This document shows positions 45,367-56,238 of a stretch of 64,000 nucleotides of DNA, piece by piece; within the stretch, counting starts at the first letter, position 1, and each line of letters starts with the position of its first letter. This DNA is from an uncultured Clostridia bacterium (GTDB taxonomy: Bacteria > Bacillota > Clostridia > Oscillospirales > Ruminococcaceae): the NCBI GenBank assembly GCA_947627905.1, contig CANQXX010000001.1, forward strand, positions 1-64,000, given 5' to 3'. The notes beneath the pieces are model-generated. The model was not told where the DNA came from, did not search any database, and saw only the letters and a program-made list of their open reading frames with translations. The position numbers and the translations under genes are program-made.

Positions 45367-47802
45367 TCAGACGCCTATATCTCCGTTTATATCCAGATGA
45401 GTCTGTACGTTTGCAAATTCCCTGTATCTGAACGCATTTTTGTAAATAGGTGAGATATAATCACGGAACATCTGATTATTTTTACATTTTATTATCATTC
45501 TGTAACGGTATTTGCCGTTTATTTTTTCATAGCTGCATTTTGCCGGACCAAGCACTTTTATAGGAACATTTATACTTCCGGCTTCAATGCTTTCTTTTAT
45601 CATTTCATAAAATTTTCTGGAAGCCTTGTCTGCACAGCTTTCTATCATAGAAGAAAATTCTATCGTACAGGTATCGCAGAAAGGAGGATATATCAAAGTT
45701 TTTCTTGCAGTTATTTCTTGTTCATAGAAACCGACATAATCCTGCTGTGCCGCAAGGTTTATAACATAATGCTCCGGAACATAAGTCTGTATCAGAGCTC
45801 TGCCCTGTTTATCCCCTCTTCCGCATCTGCCCACGACCTGAGTTATCAGTGAAAATGTTCTTTCATAGCTTCGGAAATCTCCTGCAAACAGGCTTTTATC
45901 TATAGACAATACTCCTACAAGAGTAACATCAGGAAAGTCCAATCCCTTTGCTATCATCTGAGTGCCGAGCATAATATCATATTCTCCTGACTCAAACGCG
46001 CGGAAGTTTTTTTCATAAGCATATCTGGAAAATGTAGTATCAGCGTCCATTCTTAGTATTCTTGCATCAGGGAACAAATGTGAAACTTCATCTTCTACTC
46101 TTTGCGTTCCGACGCCGGTCAGTCTGAGATGCTCAGAACCACATTCAGGGCAATGACTTATCATATCCGCACTGTATCCGCAGTAATGACATATCAACCG
46201 TTCATTCACCTTATGATATGTCAGCGGAATACTGCAATTAGGACAGGTAACCGGTCTTTTGCAGTCGGAACAGCTTATATATGTATGATACCCTCTTCTG
46301 TTCAAAAGAAGTATTGTCTGCTCTTTTTTTTCAAGATTGTAATTTATTTCTTCCACCAATCTTTCGGAAAAAACCGTTGAATTTCCATAAAATCCGTCCA
46401 TTGCCAGATCAACGATCTCAACATCCGGAAGTTTGTCGGCAGAATATCTTTTGTTAATTTCAAAAAATTTGTAGCGTCCTGTTCTGGCATAGTAAAAGCT
46501 CTCTATGGAAGGCGTTGCCGAAGCCATAAGAACTACGGCATTATGCGTGATACACCGTTTTTTTGCCACCTCTCTGGCATTATATCTCGGCGAAGAATCG
46601 GATTTATAAGTTCTTTCGCCTTCCTCGTCAATAATAATAAGTCCGATATTATCAAGCGGTGCAAAAACAGCGCTTCTTGTTCCTACCGTTATTCTTGCAG
46701 AACCGTTTTTTATTCTCTTGTATTCGTTGAGACGCTTTCCGATCGAAAGTCCGCTGTGCATGATAGCAACAAGATCTCCGAAAAGCGACTGAAACCGCTC
46801 TACAGTCTGAGGAGTAAGCGATATTTCCGGAATAAGCATTATTACATTTCTTCCAAGCTCAAGGGTATGTTGGATAAGCTTTGCAAAAACCAATGTTTTG
46901 CCGCTGCCCGTAACTCCGTACAAAAGAGCCGCACACGGGTCTTTTTTATCAATAAGTTCAGAAATTCCGTCATAGGCTTCTTTTTGCTGTTCCGAAAGAA
47001 TTATATCATCAGGATCTTCAATTACTTCAGCGCCTGAACCGTGTACGGTTTCGTATTCATACGACTCAAGTACGCCGTTTTCCAACAATTTTTTTATTAC
47101 TGCATAAGTAACACCGCAAAGATAGCATATCTCGTTTTTTTCTGCTGATCCGCTGTTTTCAAGAAGTTCAACAACTTTTTTCTGCTTTACCGAAAGATTT
47201 GCCTTGACAGTTCCGTCCAGATAACTATCGGAAAGACGCAGCATTTTTACGGTTTCGTCCTTTACGCGGCGCTTGAACTCCTCATGCTCAACTATAAATC
47301 CTCTGTCAGAAAGCTCACGGATAAGCCTGCTTTCAGCATTTTCAAGAACGGAAATATCATCTTCTGCTGCATGAAGCAGCTTACACGCATCTTCCGACAG
47401 CTCATCTTCCGAAAGTTCATCAGAATCTGTCAAAGAAAATTTTTGCATAAGATCAACGCCCATACCGATAGGGATAATAGTTCTGAACGCTTCAAAATAT
47501 GTGCAGAAGGTCGTTTTTCTGAGCCATACGACAAGGTCGAGCATCTCATCATTCAGGATCGGTCCTTTATCAATTACCGATCTTATGGGTTTGAATCTGC
47601 TGAGATCCTCATTGGCAGCATCAGTGATCATGATAACGATGCCTATACGTTTTCTGTTTCCTTTTCCAAAAGGAACAAGTACCCTTGCACCGGCAAAGAC
47701 TTTTCCCTCCAGTTCAACAGGAACTATATACTTATATCGTTTATCATAACCATAAGAAGCAGCATTTACTGCTACTGCTGCCAAATGCTTTACCGTAAGC
47801 AA
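45367..47802 (-). CDS. priA: Primosomal protein N' (PriA)
   Basis: LYGVTGSGKTLVFAKLI, DEEGERTYKS, CSDCKRPVTCPNCSIPLTYH zinc region. Confidence 0.95.
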   Translation of the reverse strand: MLTVKHLAAVAVNAASYGYDKRYKYIVPVELEGKVFAGARVLVPFGKGNRKRIGIVIMITDAANEDLSRFKPIRSVIDKGPILNDEMLDLVVWLRKTTFCTYFEAFRTIIPIGMGVDLMQKFSLTDSDELSEDELSEDACKLLHAAEDDISVLENAESRLIRELSDRGFIVEHEEFKRRVKDETVKMLRLSDSYLDGTVKANLSVKQKKVVELLENSGSAEKNEICYLCGVTYAVIKKLLENGVLESYEYETVHGSGAEVIEDPDDIILSEQQKEAYDGISELIDKKDPCAALLYGVTGSGKTLVFAKLIQHTLELGRNVIMLIPEISLTPQTVERFQSLFGDLVAIMHSGLSIGKRLNEYKRIKNGSARITVGTRSAVFAPLDNIGLIIIDEEGERTYKSDSSPRYNAREVAKKRCITHNAVVLMASATPSIESFYYARTGRYKFFEINKRYSADKLPDVEIVDLAMDGFYGNSTVFSERLVEEINYNLEKKEQTILLLNRRGYHTYISCSDCKRPVTCPNCSIPLTYHKVNERLICHYCGYSADMISHCPECGSEHLRLTGVGTQRVEDEVSHLFPDARILRMDADTTFSRYAYEKNFRAFESGEYDIMLGTQMIAKGLDFPDVTLVGVLSIDKSLFAGDFRSYERTFSLITQVVGRCGRGDKQGRALIQTYVPEHYVINLAAQQDYVGFYEQEITARKTLIYPPFCDTCTIEFSSMIESCADKASRKFYEMIKESIEAGSINVPIKVLGPAKCSYEKINGKYRYRMIIKCKNNQMFRDYISPIYKNAFRYREFANVQTHLDINGDIGV

Positions 47803-47822
47803 CTCAGATCACCTCAGAAAAA

Positions 47823-48074
47823 TTATTCCTTATCTTCTTCAGGCTCCTCAATAAAGGAATATTTTCTGCTGGCAAATTCTTCAACAGCAGTTTTTACGGG
47901 TTTTTCCTCAAGTATCTGATTGTTTTTGTAAAGATCATCAGCAATTTCTCTTGCGCGCTTTGCAACGGCAAGAACTACAGAATAGTAACTTTCATTTTTA
48001 GTAGCGATCTGGTTAATAGATGGTCTAAGCATTTTCCAACACCTCATCAATATAATTTGGATAATTTTTTGCAT
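47823..48074 (-). CDS. rpoZ: RNA polymerase omega subunit (likely start MLRPSINQI)
   Basis: [33 protein letters not shown]. Confidence 0.9.
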   Translation of the reverse strand: MQKIIQIILMRCWKMLRPSINQIATKNESYYSVVLAVAKRAREIADDLYKNNQILEEKPVKTAVEEFASRKYSFIEEPEEDKE

Positions 48075-48651
48075 TGAGCTCCTCTGCTCTGATAATAGCT
48101 TTCATATCGTCAACAGCCTTGGAAAGCTCTCCGTTTATCAATGTGTAATCATATTTATAAGCCTGTTTTATTTCTCCCTCAGCTTCTCCGAGACGCTTTT
48201 CTATAGTTTCTTCCGTCTCGGTCCCGCGCTTATGGAGACGTCTGCAAAGCTCTTTGAGCGACGGCGGTAAAATGAATACAAACACCGCTTCCGGACACTT
48301 TTCCATTATTTTCATTGCACCCTGAACTTCGATCTCAAGGATAACGTGTTTACCCTCTGCAAGCATATCCTCAACAGGTTTTCTCGGAGTTCCGTAATAA
48401 TTTCCGCAATATTCGGCATATTCAAGCATACCGTTCTGAGAAATAAGCTCTTCAAATTTTTCTTTTGTAAGGAAATGATAGTTTACGCCGTCCGTTTCAC
48501 CGGGTCTTGGATTTCTTGTAGTTGCGGATACAGAATAAAAAATGTTGTCATTTTTTAAAATTTCTGCCAGAAGAGTTCCTTTTCCGCAGCCGGAGGGACC
48601 TGAAACAACAAAAAGCAAACCTTTATTCATCTTCTGTTTCCTCCTCGTCAA
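48025..48651 (-). CDS. gmk: Guanylate kinase (likely start MNKGLLFVV)
   Basis: [36 protein letters not shown]. Confidence 0.95.
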   Translation of the reverse strand: MTRRKQKMNKGLLFVVSGPSGCGKGTLLAEILKNDNIFYSVSATTRNPRPGETDGVNYHFLTKEKFEELISQNGMLEYAEYCGNYYGTPRKPVEDMLAEGKHVILEIEVQGAMKIMEKCPEAVFVFILPPSLKELCRRLHKRGTETEETIEKRLGEAEGEIKQAYKYDYTLINGELSKAVDDMKAIIRAEELNAKNYPNYIDEVLENA

Positions 48652-48880
48652 TGCTGAGCCTTCCGGCGACAGTTTCAGGCTGAACGGCAGAAAGTATCAC
48701 ATGATCGCTGTCCATGATTATTACCGCTCTTGTTCTTCGTCCATAAGTAGCGTCTATCAGCGAACTTTTTTCTTTGGCTTCCTGGATTATACGCTTTATG
48801 GGAGCCGACTCAGGGCTTACAATAGCAATAAGCCGACTTGCATTTATCATATTTCCAAATCCTATGTTTATCAGCTTCAT
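48623..48880 (-). CDS. remA: DUF370/RemA-like regulator
   Basis: [55 protein letters not shown]. Confidence 0.88.
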   Translation of the reverse strand: MKLINIGFGNMINASRLIAIVSPESAPIKRIIQEAKEKSSLIDATYGRRTRAVIIMDSDHVILSAVQPETVAGRLSIDEEETEDE

Positions 48881-48892
48881 AAAATTCTCCAG

Positions 48893-49771
48893 TCATTCGA
48901 TATTCTGTATCTGCTCACGGATCTTTTCGATCTCGGATTTAAGTTCAACAACAGTTTTGGTTATTTCGATATTCTGAGCCTTTGAACCTATTGTGTTGCT
49001 TTCCCGATTAAATTCCTGAATAAGAAAATCCAGTTTTCTGCCAACAGGTTCTTCGGCTTCAAGAAGAGTTCTGAACTGGTTTATGTGGCTTCTGAGCCTT
49101 ACTGTTTCTTCATCGACGGCAATTTTCTCGGAAAATATAGCCGCTTCGGTGATTATTCTCTGTTCATCAACGTTTTTATCTTCAAGGATATCCTTGATCT
49201 TATTGTAAAGTTTTTCTCTGTACAGTCTTGTAGTTTCAGGAGAACGTTCTTCAACACTTCTTACAAGTTTTTCAATATAATCAAGGCGACAGCTTATATC
49301 TTCGGTCATTTTCCTGCCTTCGGCGATACGCATTGAAACAAAATTGCCAAGAGCCGCTTCTGCAACGGTCTTTACATCATTCCATACGACCTCCTCGTCC
49401 TCCTCAGCCTTTACGACATTGAAGATATCAGGAAGTCTCATCAGTTTTGAAAGAGTGATATCGTCCTCAAGACCAAGCTCCTCGTTTGCGTTCCTTAGAG
49501 CGGAAACAAATCCCTGCGCAACGGATTTATTGACTTCAATAAGGGAATCTTTGTTTTCAATGTTAAACACCGTGATCCCCACGTCCACTTTACCGCGTGA
49601 AATGCTGCTCTGCAAAAAAGTTTTCATTTTTTCTTCAAGATATCCATAAGCCCGTGGAGTTCTTGCGGAAAATTCAAAATACCTGTGGTTCACGGATTTT
49701 ATTTCCACGGTAATATCCCTGCCGTCAATTATCTGCTGGCTTCTGCCGTAGCCTGTCATACTTTTTATCAT
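48893..49771 (-). CDS. yicC: YicC-family endoribonuclease-like protein
   Basis: MIKSMTGYGRSQ; EINQFRTLLE-like and GRKLDFLIQEFNRESNTIGSK. Confidence 0.93.
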   Translation of the reverse strand: MIKSMTGYGRSQQIIDGRDITVEIKSVNHRYFEFSARTPRAYGYLEEKMKTFLQSSISRGKVDVGITVFNIENKDSLIEVNKSVAQGFVSALRNANEELGLEDDITLSKLMRLPDIFNVVKAEEDEEVVWNDVKTVAEAALGNFVSMRIAEGRKMTEDISCRLDYIEKLVRSVEERSPETTRLYREKLYNKIKDILEDKNVDEQRIITEAAIFSEKIAVDEETVRLRSHINQFRTLLEAEEPVGRKLDFLIQEFNRESNTIGSKAQNIEITKTVVELKSEIEKIREQIQNIE

Positions 49772-49877
49772 TAAAACGCGATCCTTTCTGACTGTTAAAA
49801 CATTTACATTTTATTATACCATTTTACGGCATGAAAATCAAGTGTTTTTCCGTAAAAATCCGCATTTCTGGCAAGTT

Positions 49878-50327
49878 TTACCCCAATTTCCTCAGAACTT
49901 TTATAACAACGATAACGGCAATTCCCAAAATAAGGAACATATACTGAAATACTCTTTCGATTTTTCCCGAAACAACTTCTGCGGAAATATTGTTATTCTT
50001 GATCCATTTACAAAAAACATCAATATTTTTCACCGAAATATTTAAACCGAATGTTCCGCAGAGCTTCTTGCCGTAACGGTCGTACAGAGCCATCGAACCC
50101 TCGGTATTTACGGTAAACTTCCCAATTTCGTATGCTTCAAAGCATTTTCTGCCGATATGCAGAGTATTTCCGTTTACGGAAAGCCTTTTCCCAACATTAA
50201 AAGAATCCGGAACAATATATACTGGAACGTTATTCTGTATAATATCTATAACATTCTGTATCAAAGCATATCTGAAAAATTCCGCCTGCTGCATATCAAA
50301 AGCCATACATTTATTCCCCTTGATCAA
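49878..50327 (-). CDS. Hypothetical protein with C-terminal TM
   Basis: Intact ORF; hydrophobic C-terminus YMFLILGIAVIVVIKVL. Confidence 0.6.
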   Translation of the reverse strand: MIKGNKCMAFDMQQAEFFRYALIQNVIDIIQNNVPVYIVPDSFNVGKRLSVNGNTLHIGRKCFEAYEIGKFTVNTEGSMALYDRYGKKLCGTFGLNISVKNIDVFCKWIKNNNISAEVVSGKIERVFQYMFLILGIAVIVVIKVLRKLG

Positions 50328-50407
50328 TTTTTTACATTATACCATTTTTTTGAATAAAAATCAAGTCAAGCAATATAAATAGTGGTTTCCGTGCGGTAAC
50401 GCAAAAA

Positions 50408-50433
50408 TCCCGAAGCAATAACTTGCTTCGGGA
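50408..50433. terminator. Terminator of the carboxyltransferase operon
   Basis: TCCCGAAGCA-ATAACT-TGCTTCGGGA. Confidence 0.75.
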
Positions 50434-50454
50434 TAATATCTTAAAAGCATTGTA

Positions 50455-51861
50455 TCAAACGGGATGAACTTTATTTTCCGCATCAGCGTGCGCGCTGTCA
50501 ACGCCGTATTTTGCATCGCGTCTCTTGGCGAAAAACTTAGGTGCAACCTGAGGGAACATTGCATAGCTGAGAACATCTTCTTCCTGCTCTGTCCATTCGG
50601 AAGCCTCTTCCTTGAGCTTTTCAAGCTCAGGTTCAATAAGGTCGGCAGGACGGCATGTGATAGGTTCTTCGCCTTTAAGTATCATCTTGCTGAACTCAGG
50701 ATCAATTGGCGACGGAGTTTTTCCGTATTCACCCTTGACAAGCGCCTTGAACTCTTTTGTAACTGTCTTATAGCGCTCTCCGTTGATAACGTTGAATACA
50801 GCCTGTGTTCCTACGATCTGAGAAGTAGGCGTTACAAGCGGAGGATATCCGGAATCTTTACGAACATTAGGAACTTCTTTGAGAACGTCGTTGAATTTAT
50901 CCTCTTTTCCGGCTTGTTTAAGCTGTGAAAGCAGGTTGGACAGCATTCCGCCCGGAACTTGGTAAATAAGCGCATTTGCATCGACCGCAAGCATTTTCGG
51001 ATCAAGCAGACCGCTGTCGATATATTTCTTGCGAAGTCCCATGAAATAATCTCTTATTTCAGTAAGAAGGACCAGATCAAGACCCGTATCATACTCCGTT
51101 CCCTGTAATGCGGCTACCATTGACTCTGTAGGTGCGTGGGAAGTTCCCAGTGCAAGTGGAGACATAGCTGTATCTATCATGTCCGCGCCGTTTTCAATGC
51201 CCTTTAACAGACACATTGAAGCAAGACCGGAAGTATAGTGAGTATGAAGCTGAACAGGAATTTTTACCGCCGCTTTTATTGCCTTTACAAGCTCTGCAGT
51301 CCTGTACGGAGTAAGAAGCGCAGCCATATCCTTGATACAGATAGAATCAGCGCCCTCCTCTTCGATCTGTTTGCAGTAATTAACATAATAATCCGTTGTA
51401 AATACATCGCCGAGAGTATATGAAATAGCTACCTGAGCGTGTGCGCCTTCCTTTTTAGCCGCAGAAATAGCAGTTTTAAGATTTCGTATATCATTCAGCG
51501 CGTCAAAGATACGGATAATGTCAATACCGTTTGCAACAGATTTCTGAACGAAATATTCAAGAACATCGTCCGCATAGTGACGGTAGCCGAGCATATTCTG
51601 TCCTCTGAAAAGCATTTGCAGCTTAGTGTTAGGCATTTCCTTTCTAATGATACGAAGTCTTTCCCAAGGGTCTTCATTAAGAAATCTCAGGCAGGAATCA
51701 AATGTAGCTCCGCCCCATACTTCTGCAGAATAGAAACCTACTTTATCCATTTTAGGCAGGATCGGACGCATATCGTCCATAGTCATTCTTGTTGCAATAA
51801 GGGACTGGTGCGCATCACGCAGAACAGTCTCGGTAACTTTAATCTTAGCCATTTTTACCAA
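50455..51861 (-). CDS. Pyruvate/oxaloacetate carboxyltransferase (OadA/PycB/transcarboxylase 5S family)
   Basis: VTETVLRDAHQSLIATRM; EVWGGATFDSCLRFLNEDPWERLR; QLHTHYTSG. Confidence 0.93.
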   Translation of the reverse strand: MVKMAKIKVTETVLRDAHQSLIATRMTMDDMRPILPKMDKVGFYSAEVWGGATFDSCLRFLNEDPWERLRIIRKEMPNTKLQMLFRGQNMLGYRHYADDVLEYFVQKSVANGIDIIRIFDALNDIRNLKTAISAAKKEGAHAQVAISYTLGDVFTTDYYVNYCKQIEEEGADSICIKDMAALLTPYRTAELVKAIKAAVKIPVQLHTHYTSGLASMCLLKGIENGADMIDTAMSPLALGTSHAPTESMVAALQGTEYDTGLDLVLLTEIRDYFMGLRKKYIDSGLLDPKMLAVDANALIYQVPGGMLSNLLSQLKQAGKEDKFNDVLKEVPNVRKDSGYPPLVTPTSQIVGTQAVFNVINGERYKTVTKEFKALVKGEYGKTPSPIDPEFSKMILKGEEPITCRPADLIEPELEKLKEEASEWTEQEEDVLSYAMFPQVAPKFFAKRRDAKYGVDSAHADAENKVHPV

Positions 51862-51873
51862 CCCTTTCTTAGC

Positions 51874-52233
51874 TTACTGGATAGAAGCGAGGAGATCGTT
51901 GGAATTGACCGTGTCGCCTTTCTTTACGTTGATAGAAGCTACCTTGCCTGCTTTTGGAGCGACAATATCGTTTTCCATTTTAAGCGCTTCAAGAACCATA
52001 AGTACCTGACCTTCCGCAACGGTATCACCGACATTGGCTTTTACGTCAAGGATAGTTCCGGGCATAGGAGCATTTACGGCAGTTCCGCCTGCGGGAGCAG
52101 CTGCTTTAGGTGCAGGGGCAGCAGCTTGTACAGGTGCTGCGGCAGGAGCAGAAACGGGAGCAGTTCCGCCGTCTACTTCTTCGACAGCTACATCATAAGC
52201 CTTGCCGTTTACGGTAATATTGAATCTTTTCAT
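51874..52233 (-). CDS. Biotin carboxyl carrier protein
   Basis: VLEALKMENDIVAPKAG biotinylation motif, Ala/Pro linker. Confidence 0.95.
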   Translation of the reverse strand: MKRFNITVNGKAYDVAVEEVDGGTAPVSAPAAAPVQAAAPAPKAAAPAGGTAVNAPMPGTILDVKANVGDTVAEGQVLMVLEALKMENDIVAPKAGKVASINVKKGDTVNSNDLLASIQ

Positions 52234-52274
52234 AACTTTATACCACCATTCATTAAATTTTGTTTTACTTTATT

Positions 52275-53630
52275 TTAGAAGGGCATATTGCTGTGCTTTT
52301 TGGGCAAACGTTTATTCATACGCTTGCCTGACATTGCTTCAAGAGCTGCAAGTATCTTTTCTCTTGCTTCATCAGCAGTAATGATATCGTCAACGCAGCC
52401 TTTTTCCGCAGCGTCAAACGCAGAAGCATTTTCCTCGGCATATTGAGCAGCAAGTTTTGTTCTCTCTGCCGCAAGATCCTTTGCTCCTTTGAGCTTGTCA
52501 TGCCACAGGAACTCTACCGCTGTTTCCGGTGCAAGCGGAGAAATGACTGCTTCGGGATAAGCATAAGTAACATCTGCATTTCCGGAGCCAAGCGCTGACA
52601 TTGCCGCACCGTAAGCCTTGCCTGTAACAACAGATATTTTAAGCGTTGTGGCTTCGGCATAAGCGTTGGCAAGTTTAGCCATATCACGGACTCCGGTCTC
52701 TGGAGAAAATCCTTCGGTATCTATAAAAGTGACAACAGGAACAGTAAAAGCGTCGCAGGTCCTTACAAATCTTGCAAGTTTTGAACAATCATCGGAAGAG
52801 AGCTTTCCTTCCTTCTTGTTTGCAGCAGCAATTCCCACAACAGAACCGCCTATAGTTGCAAAAGCTGTATATGACGAAGTTCCGAAGCTGTCGGAAAGTT
52901 CAACTATACTTCCGGTATCTGCAACAGCCTTTGCTATATCATTTGCAGCCCCGCTCGCAGAACCGGTCGGAACATCAAATTCAAACATCGGAGCAACGGA
53001 AATGTTGTTATCAGGAAGCATTGAAACAAGTTTTTTCACCTCTTCCATAGCCTCCGCATCGTCTTTTGCATAAATAGCGGCAGTACCGTTTTCGACGGCT
53101 TCTTTGCCTTTCTTTACGCAATTCGGATCGGTGTAAAGCTCACCCTCGTCCGTTATAATAACAATATCCGCTGAACACGCTGCCATTGCCGCGCTTCCTG
53201 CGCAAGTTCCTGCAACTACCGATATCTGCGGAACTACACCGGAAAGATTATTGATCTGGGTAAGTATATCGCTGTATGCCTTCAAAGCGCCTGCACCGTC
53301 ATCAATAAATGCGCCGTTGGAATCATATATCCCAACAACAGGAGCGCCCGTTCTGGATGCAAGTTCAAGAACTTTACATATCTTTTCGGCATGATCGGCA
53401 CTTACTGCACCGCCCTTAACGGTTTTATCCTGAGAAAAAGCATAAACAAGGCTGCCGTCCACATAGCCGTATGCGGTTATAACTCCGGTAAGCTCGCCGT
53501 CACGCTTGACACCTGCATTCACCTCAGTAAAAGCACCATTGTCAAACAGCTTGGCAAGCCTTGATCTGCCGGAGCCGGAAGAAGCGGATCTATACGCTTC
53601 AAACTTGACCCTCTGACTTTCAGTTAACAT
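52275..53630 (-). CDS. Acyl-CoA carboxyltransferase subunit (MmdA/12S-like)
   Basis: Crotonase-fold carboxyltransferase segments; VVAGTCAGSAAMAACSADIVI, FIDTEGFSPETG. Confidence 0.85.
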   Translation of the reverse strand: MLTESQRVKFEAYRSASSGSGRSRLAKLFDNGAFTEVNAGVKRDGELTGVITAYGYVDGSLVYAFSQDKTVKGGAVSADHAEKICKVLELASRTGAPVVGIYDSNGAFIDDGAGALKAYSDILTQINNLSGVVPQISVVAGTCAGSAAMAACSADIVIITDEGELYTDPNCVKKGKEAVENGTAAIYAKDDAEAMEEVKKLVSMLPDNNISVAPMFEFDVPTGSASGAANDIAKAVADTGSIVELSDSFGTSSYTAFATIGGSVVGIAAANKKEGKLSSDDCSKLARFVRTCDAFTVPVVTFIDTEGFSPETGVRDMAKLANAYAEATTLKISVVTGKAYGAAMSALGSGNADVTYAYPEAVISPLAPETAVEFLWHDKLKGAKDLAAERTKLAAQYAEENASAFDAAEKGCVDDIITADEAREKILAALEAMSGKRMNKRLPKKHSNMPF

Positions 53631-53757
53631 AAAGGTTCCTCCGTTCGATAAAAAAATAAACCAGAATAATTATACTACATTTTTCTTTCAAAGACAATAT
53701 AAAAACAAATATTTTATATGTTTTTTCAAAAAATTCATATTTGATACAATGGAATTT

Positions 53758-54492
53758 CTATTTTCTGCCGTCACCTACAGCATTGCGAAGAGCGCGAAGC
53801 TCTTCGGCAGTAAGCTCACGATATGCTCCCGGTTTCAGCATTCCGAGCTTCAAAGGACCTATAGCCGTCCTTTTGAGACGTGCTACCTCCAGTCCTACCG
53901 CTTCGCACATTTTGCGTATCTGACGGTTTCTTCCCTCACGGATAACAATTTGCAGGACTGACCTTTCAGCTTCCTGAGCGAGAACTTTCACTGTAGCCGG
54001 AAGAGTTTTTTTGCCGTCTATAATAACTCCTTCCGCCAATTCCGCAAGCTGTTCATCATTAACGGAAGAATGTACCGTTACACGGTAAGTTTTGGAAATA
54101 TGCCTGCTCGGGTGCATGATATCATTAGCAAATTTTCCGTCATTGGTAAACAAAAGCAAGCCTTCGGAATTCCTGTCAAGTCTACCTACCGGATAAACTC
54201 TTTCAGGAATGTCCGAAAGCAGCTCTGTAACGCATTTTCTGTCAAGCTCGTCAGACATGGTAGTAACATATCCTCTCGGCTTGTTAAGCATGATATAGTA
54301 TTTATCGCGCTTTTCAGAAAAAGCAATTTTTTCTCCGTCAACCGTTATGACATCTTTGGCAGATGCGCCGTCGCCCAATCCGGCAACTCTGCCGTTGACC
54401 CTTACCCTGCCCTGAGAAATAAGCTCTTCAGCTTTTCTTCGGGAACATATGCCGCATTGTGAGATAATCTTTTGAAGTCTGATCTTTTCCAC
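53758..54492 (-). CDS. rluB: Ribosomal large subunit pseudouridine synthase B
   Basis: LQKIISQCGICSRRKAEELI S4 domain; VGRLDRNSEGLLLFTNDG; start inferred at GTG 54492. Confidence 0.92.
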   Translation of the reverse strand: MEKIRLQKIISQCGICSRRKAEELISQGRVRVNGRVAGLGDGASAKDVITVDGEKIAFSEKRDKYYIMLNKPRGYVTTMSDELDRKCVTELLSDIPERVYPVGRLDRNSEGLLLFTNDGKFANDIMHPSRHISKTYRVTVHSSVNDEQLAELAEGVIIDGKKTLPATVKVLAQEAERSVLQIVIREGRNRQIRKMCEAVGLEVARLKRTAIGPLKLGMLKPGAYRELTAEELRALRNAVGDGRK

Positions 54493-54532
54493 GTCTTTAC
54501 TCCTTTTTATATGCCAAAGCAATTCGGAATTT

Positions 54533-55687
54533 TTATAATAATCTTTTAATAAGATCAATAATTTTATCGCTGAATGACGGTTTATATTCAATAATGACCG
54601 CGTCACAAGTCTCCGATGAGATAAGATCTGTAGTTCCTATAAGCTCCCCGTCAGCGTAAAAAGAAACCGTTCCGGCTTTATCTCCTTTTTCTACAGGCGC
54701 ATAGATAAAATCAGCAATATCCGTCTTATAGGAAATTTCAGGTTTTACGCCATTTATGACCGTATATCCCGGAATTTCCATAGGAACGATATGGACTTTT
54801 TCCGTGCTGCCGCCGGCAACATTTACATACAGATCCGAAAAATCACATTCTGCCTTACAGCTTTTTGCTGCGGAAAAACCATATTCGTACAATTTCATAT
54901 GATCGTTCCAATCATCTGACGCATTCAGAGTAACACATATAAGAGTTACGCCGTTTTTTTCAGCAGCAGAAACAAGACACCTGCCGGCTTCATCGGTAAA
55001 GCCTGTCTTGACGCCTATACAGCCGTCATAAAGTGAAAGCAGCTTATTTGTATTTGTCAGCCATCTTTCATAAGGCGGATCTCCGAATTTCAGCTTAATT
55101 TGCTTTGTTCCGCAAATCTCCCTGAAAATTTCATTTTTTAGCGCTTCTTTGGTAAGCATAGCCATATCATATGCGGTAGAATAGTGATCTTTGTCATGCA
55201 ATCCCGACGGCGTAACAAAATGGGTATTTTTAAGACCAATTTTTTCTGCTCTTGCATTCATCATTTCCGCAAAATTTTCCGCACTTCCTGCAAGAAGTAC
55301 AGCAGTTTCATTGGCAGCGTCATTGCCGGAGGGCAAAAGCATCCCATAACATAAAGCCCGCTTTGTGACTATGTCATTTTCTCTCAGTCCCATAGAAGAG
55401 CCTTCCACCATAATGGCATCATTGTCGACCCTAAATTCACTGTCAAGATCACCGCTTTCAATAAGAAGCAGCGACGACATGATCTTTGTAGTACTTGCCA
55501 TTGGCAGAGTTGAATTTTCATTTTTTCCTGCAATAACAGTTCCTGACTGCGCATCTATCAGCACAGCAGCCTTTGCTGAAACATCCGGGATAGATACAGC
55601 AGATACATCCGCATGACCGGCAGCGCTCAGAAACATCAATGATGCAGCAGCTGCCGATAAAATAAAACGCTTCATAAAAACCTCCAT
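54533..55687 (-). CDS. dacF: D-alanyl-D-alanine carboxypeptidase (DacF-like)
   Basis: STTKIMSSLL SxxK, SGNDAANE, KTGFTDEAG. Confidence 0.92.
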   Translation of the reverse strand: MEVFMKRFILSAAAASLMFLSAAGHADVSAVSIPDVSAKAAVLIDAQSGTVIAGKNENSTLPMASTTKIMSSLLLIESGDLDSEFRVDNDAIMVEGSSMGLRENDIVTKRALCYGMLLPSGNDAANETAVLLAGSAENFAEMMNARAEKIGLKNTHFVTPSGLHDKDHYSTAYDMAMLTKEALKNEIFREICGTKQIKLKFGDPPYERWLTNTNKLLSLYDGCIGVKTGFTDEAGRCLVSAAEKNGVTLICVTLNASDDWNDHMKLYEYGFSAAKSCKAECDFSDLYVNVAGGSTEKVHIVPMEIPGYTVINGVKPEISYKTDIADFIYAPVEKGDKAGTVSFYADGELIGTTDLISSETCDAVIIEYKPSFSDKIIDLIKRLL

Positions 55688-55703
55688 AAAGGCATAGCCT
55701 TAC

Positions 55704-55742
55704 ATAAATATTGTGAAAGAACTTATCTTTCACAATATTTAT
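55704..55742. terminator. Terminator upstream of dacF / after ytfJ
   Basis: ATAAATATTGTGAAAGA / TCTTTCACAATATTTAT perfect 17-bp stem. Confidence 0.8.
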
Positions 55743-55771
55743 TATGGAGTTTTTGAGCATAAATATTTAGA

Positions 55772-56230
55772 TCAAACGCTAAAACCGTCTGTGTTTATAT
55801 CAACTTGTTCTATTTCGGGAGAAGCTGCTTCTTCAGCGCTTACGCTTTCTTCTTCGCCCTTTTTCTTCTTCGGGAACATTGTCTGTACCTTAGCAATAAG
55901 GTCAGGAACAGCGCTGATTATTGCATTTGCCGGTGAATTTCCTGCACCGAGCTCAAGAAGTTTTACCTCTCCGCCGCAAACAACTATAAAGGCTATCGGC
56001 TGTATAGAAACACCGCAGCCGCTTCCGCCGCCGAAAAGCTCCTTATCATTTTTTGACGGAAGATCCGAACCTCCTGCCGCAAAACCGTATGAGACCTTTG
56101 ACACAGGAATAATAGTTATATCATCGCCTGCCTTTATGGGATCACCGATGATAGTATCTGCGTCGGAAAGCTCATGTATCTTTCCTATAGCCGTTGAAAC
56201 AAGATCTTTTACTTTAGTATCCATTTTCAT
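55772..56230 (-). CDS. ytfJ: YtfJ-family sporulation-associated protein
   Basis: VSYGFAAGGSDLP; GGGSGCGVSIQPIAFIVV. Confidence 0.9.
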   Translation of the reverse strand: MKMDTKVKDLVSTAIGKIHELSDADTIIGDPIKAGDDITIIPVSKVSYGFAAGGSDLPSKNDKELFGGGSGCGVSIQPIAFIVVCGGEVKLLELGAGNSPANAIISAVPDLIAKVQTMFPKKKKGEEESVSAEEAASPEIEQVDINTDGFSV

Positions 56231-56238
56231 TCTCCTTT

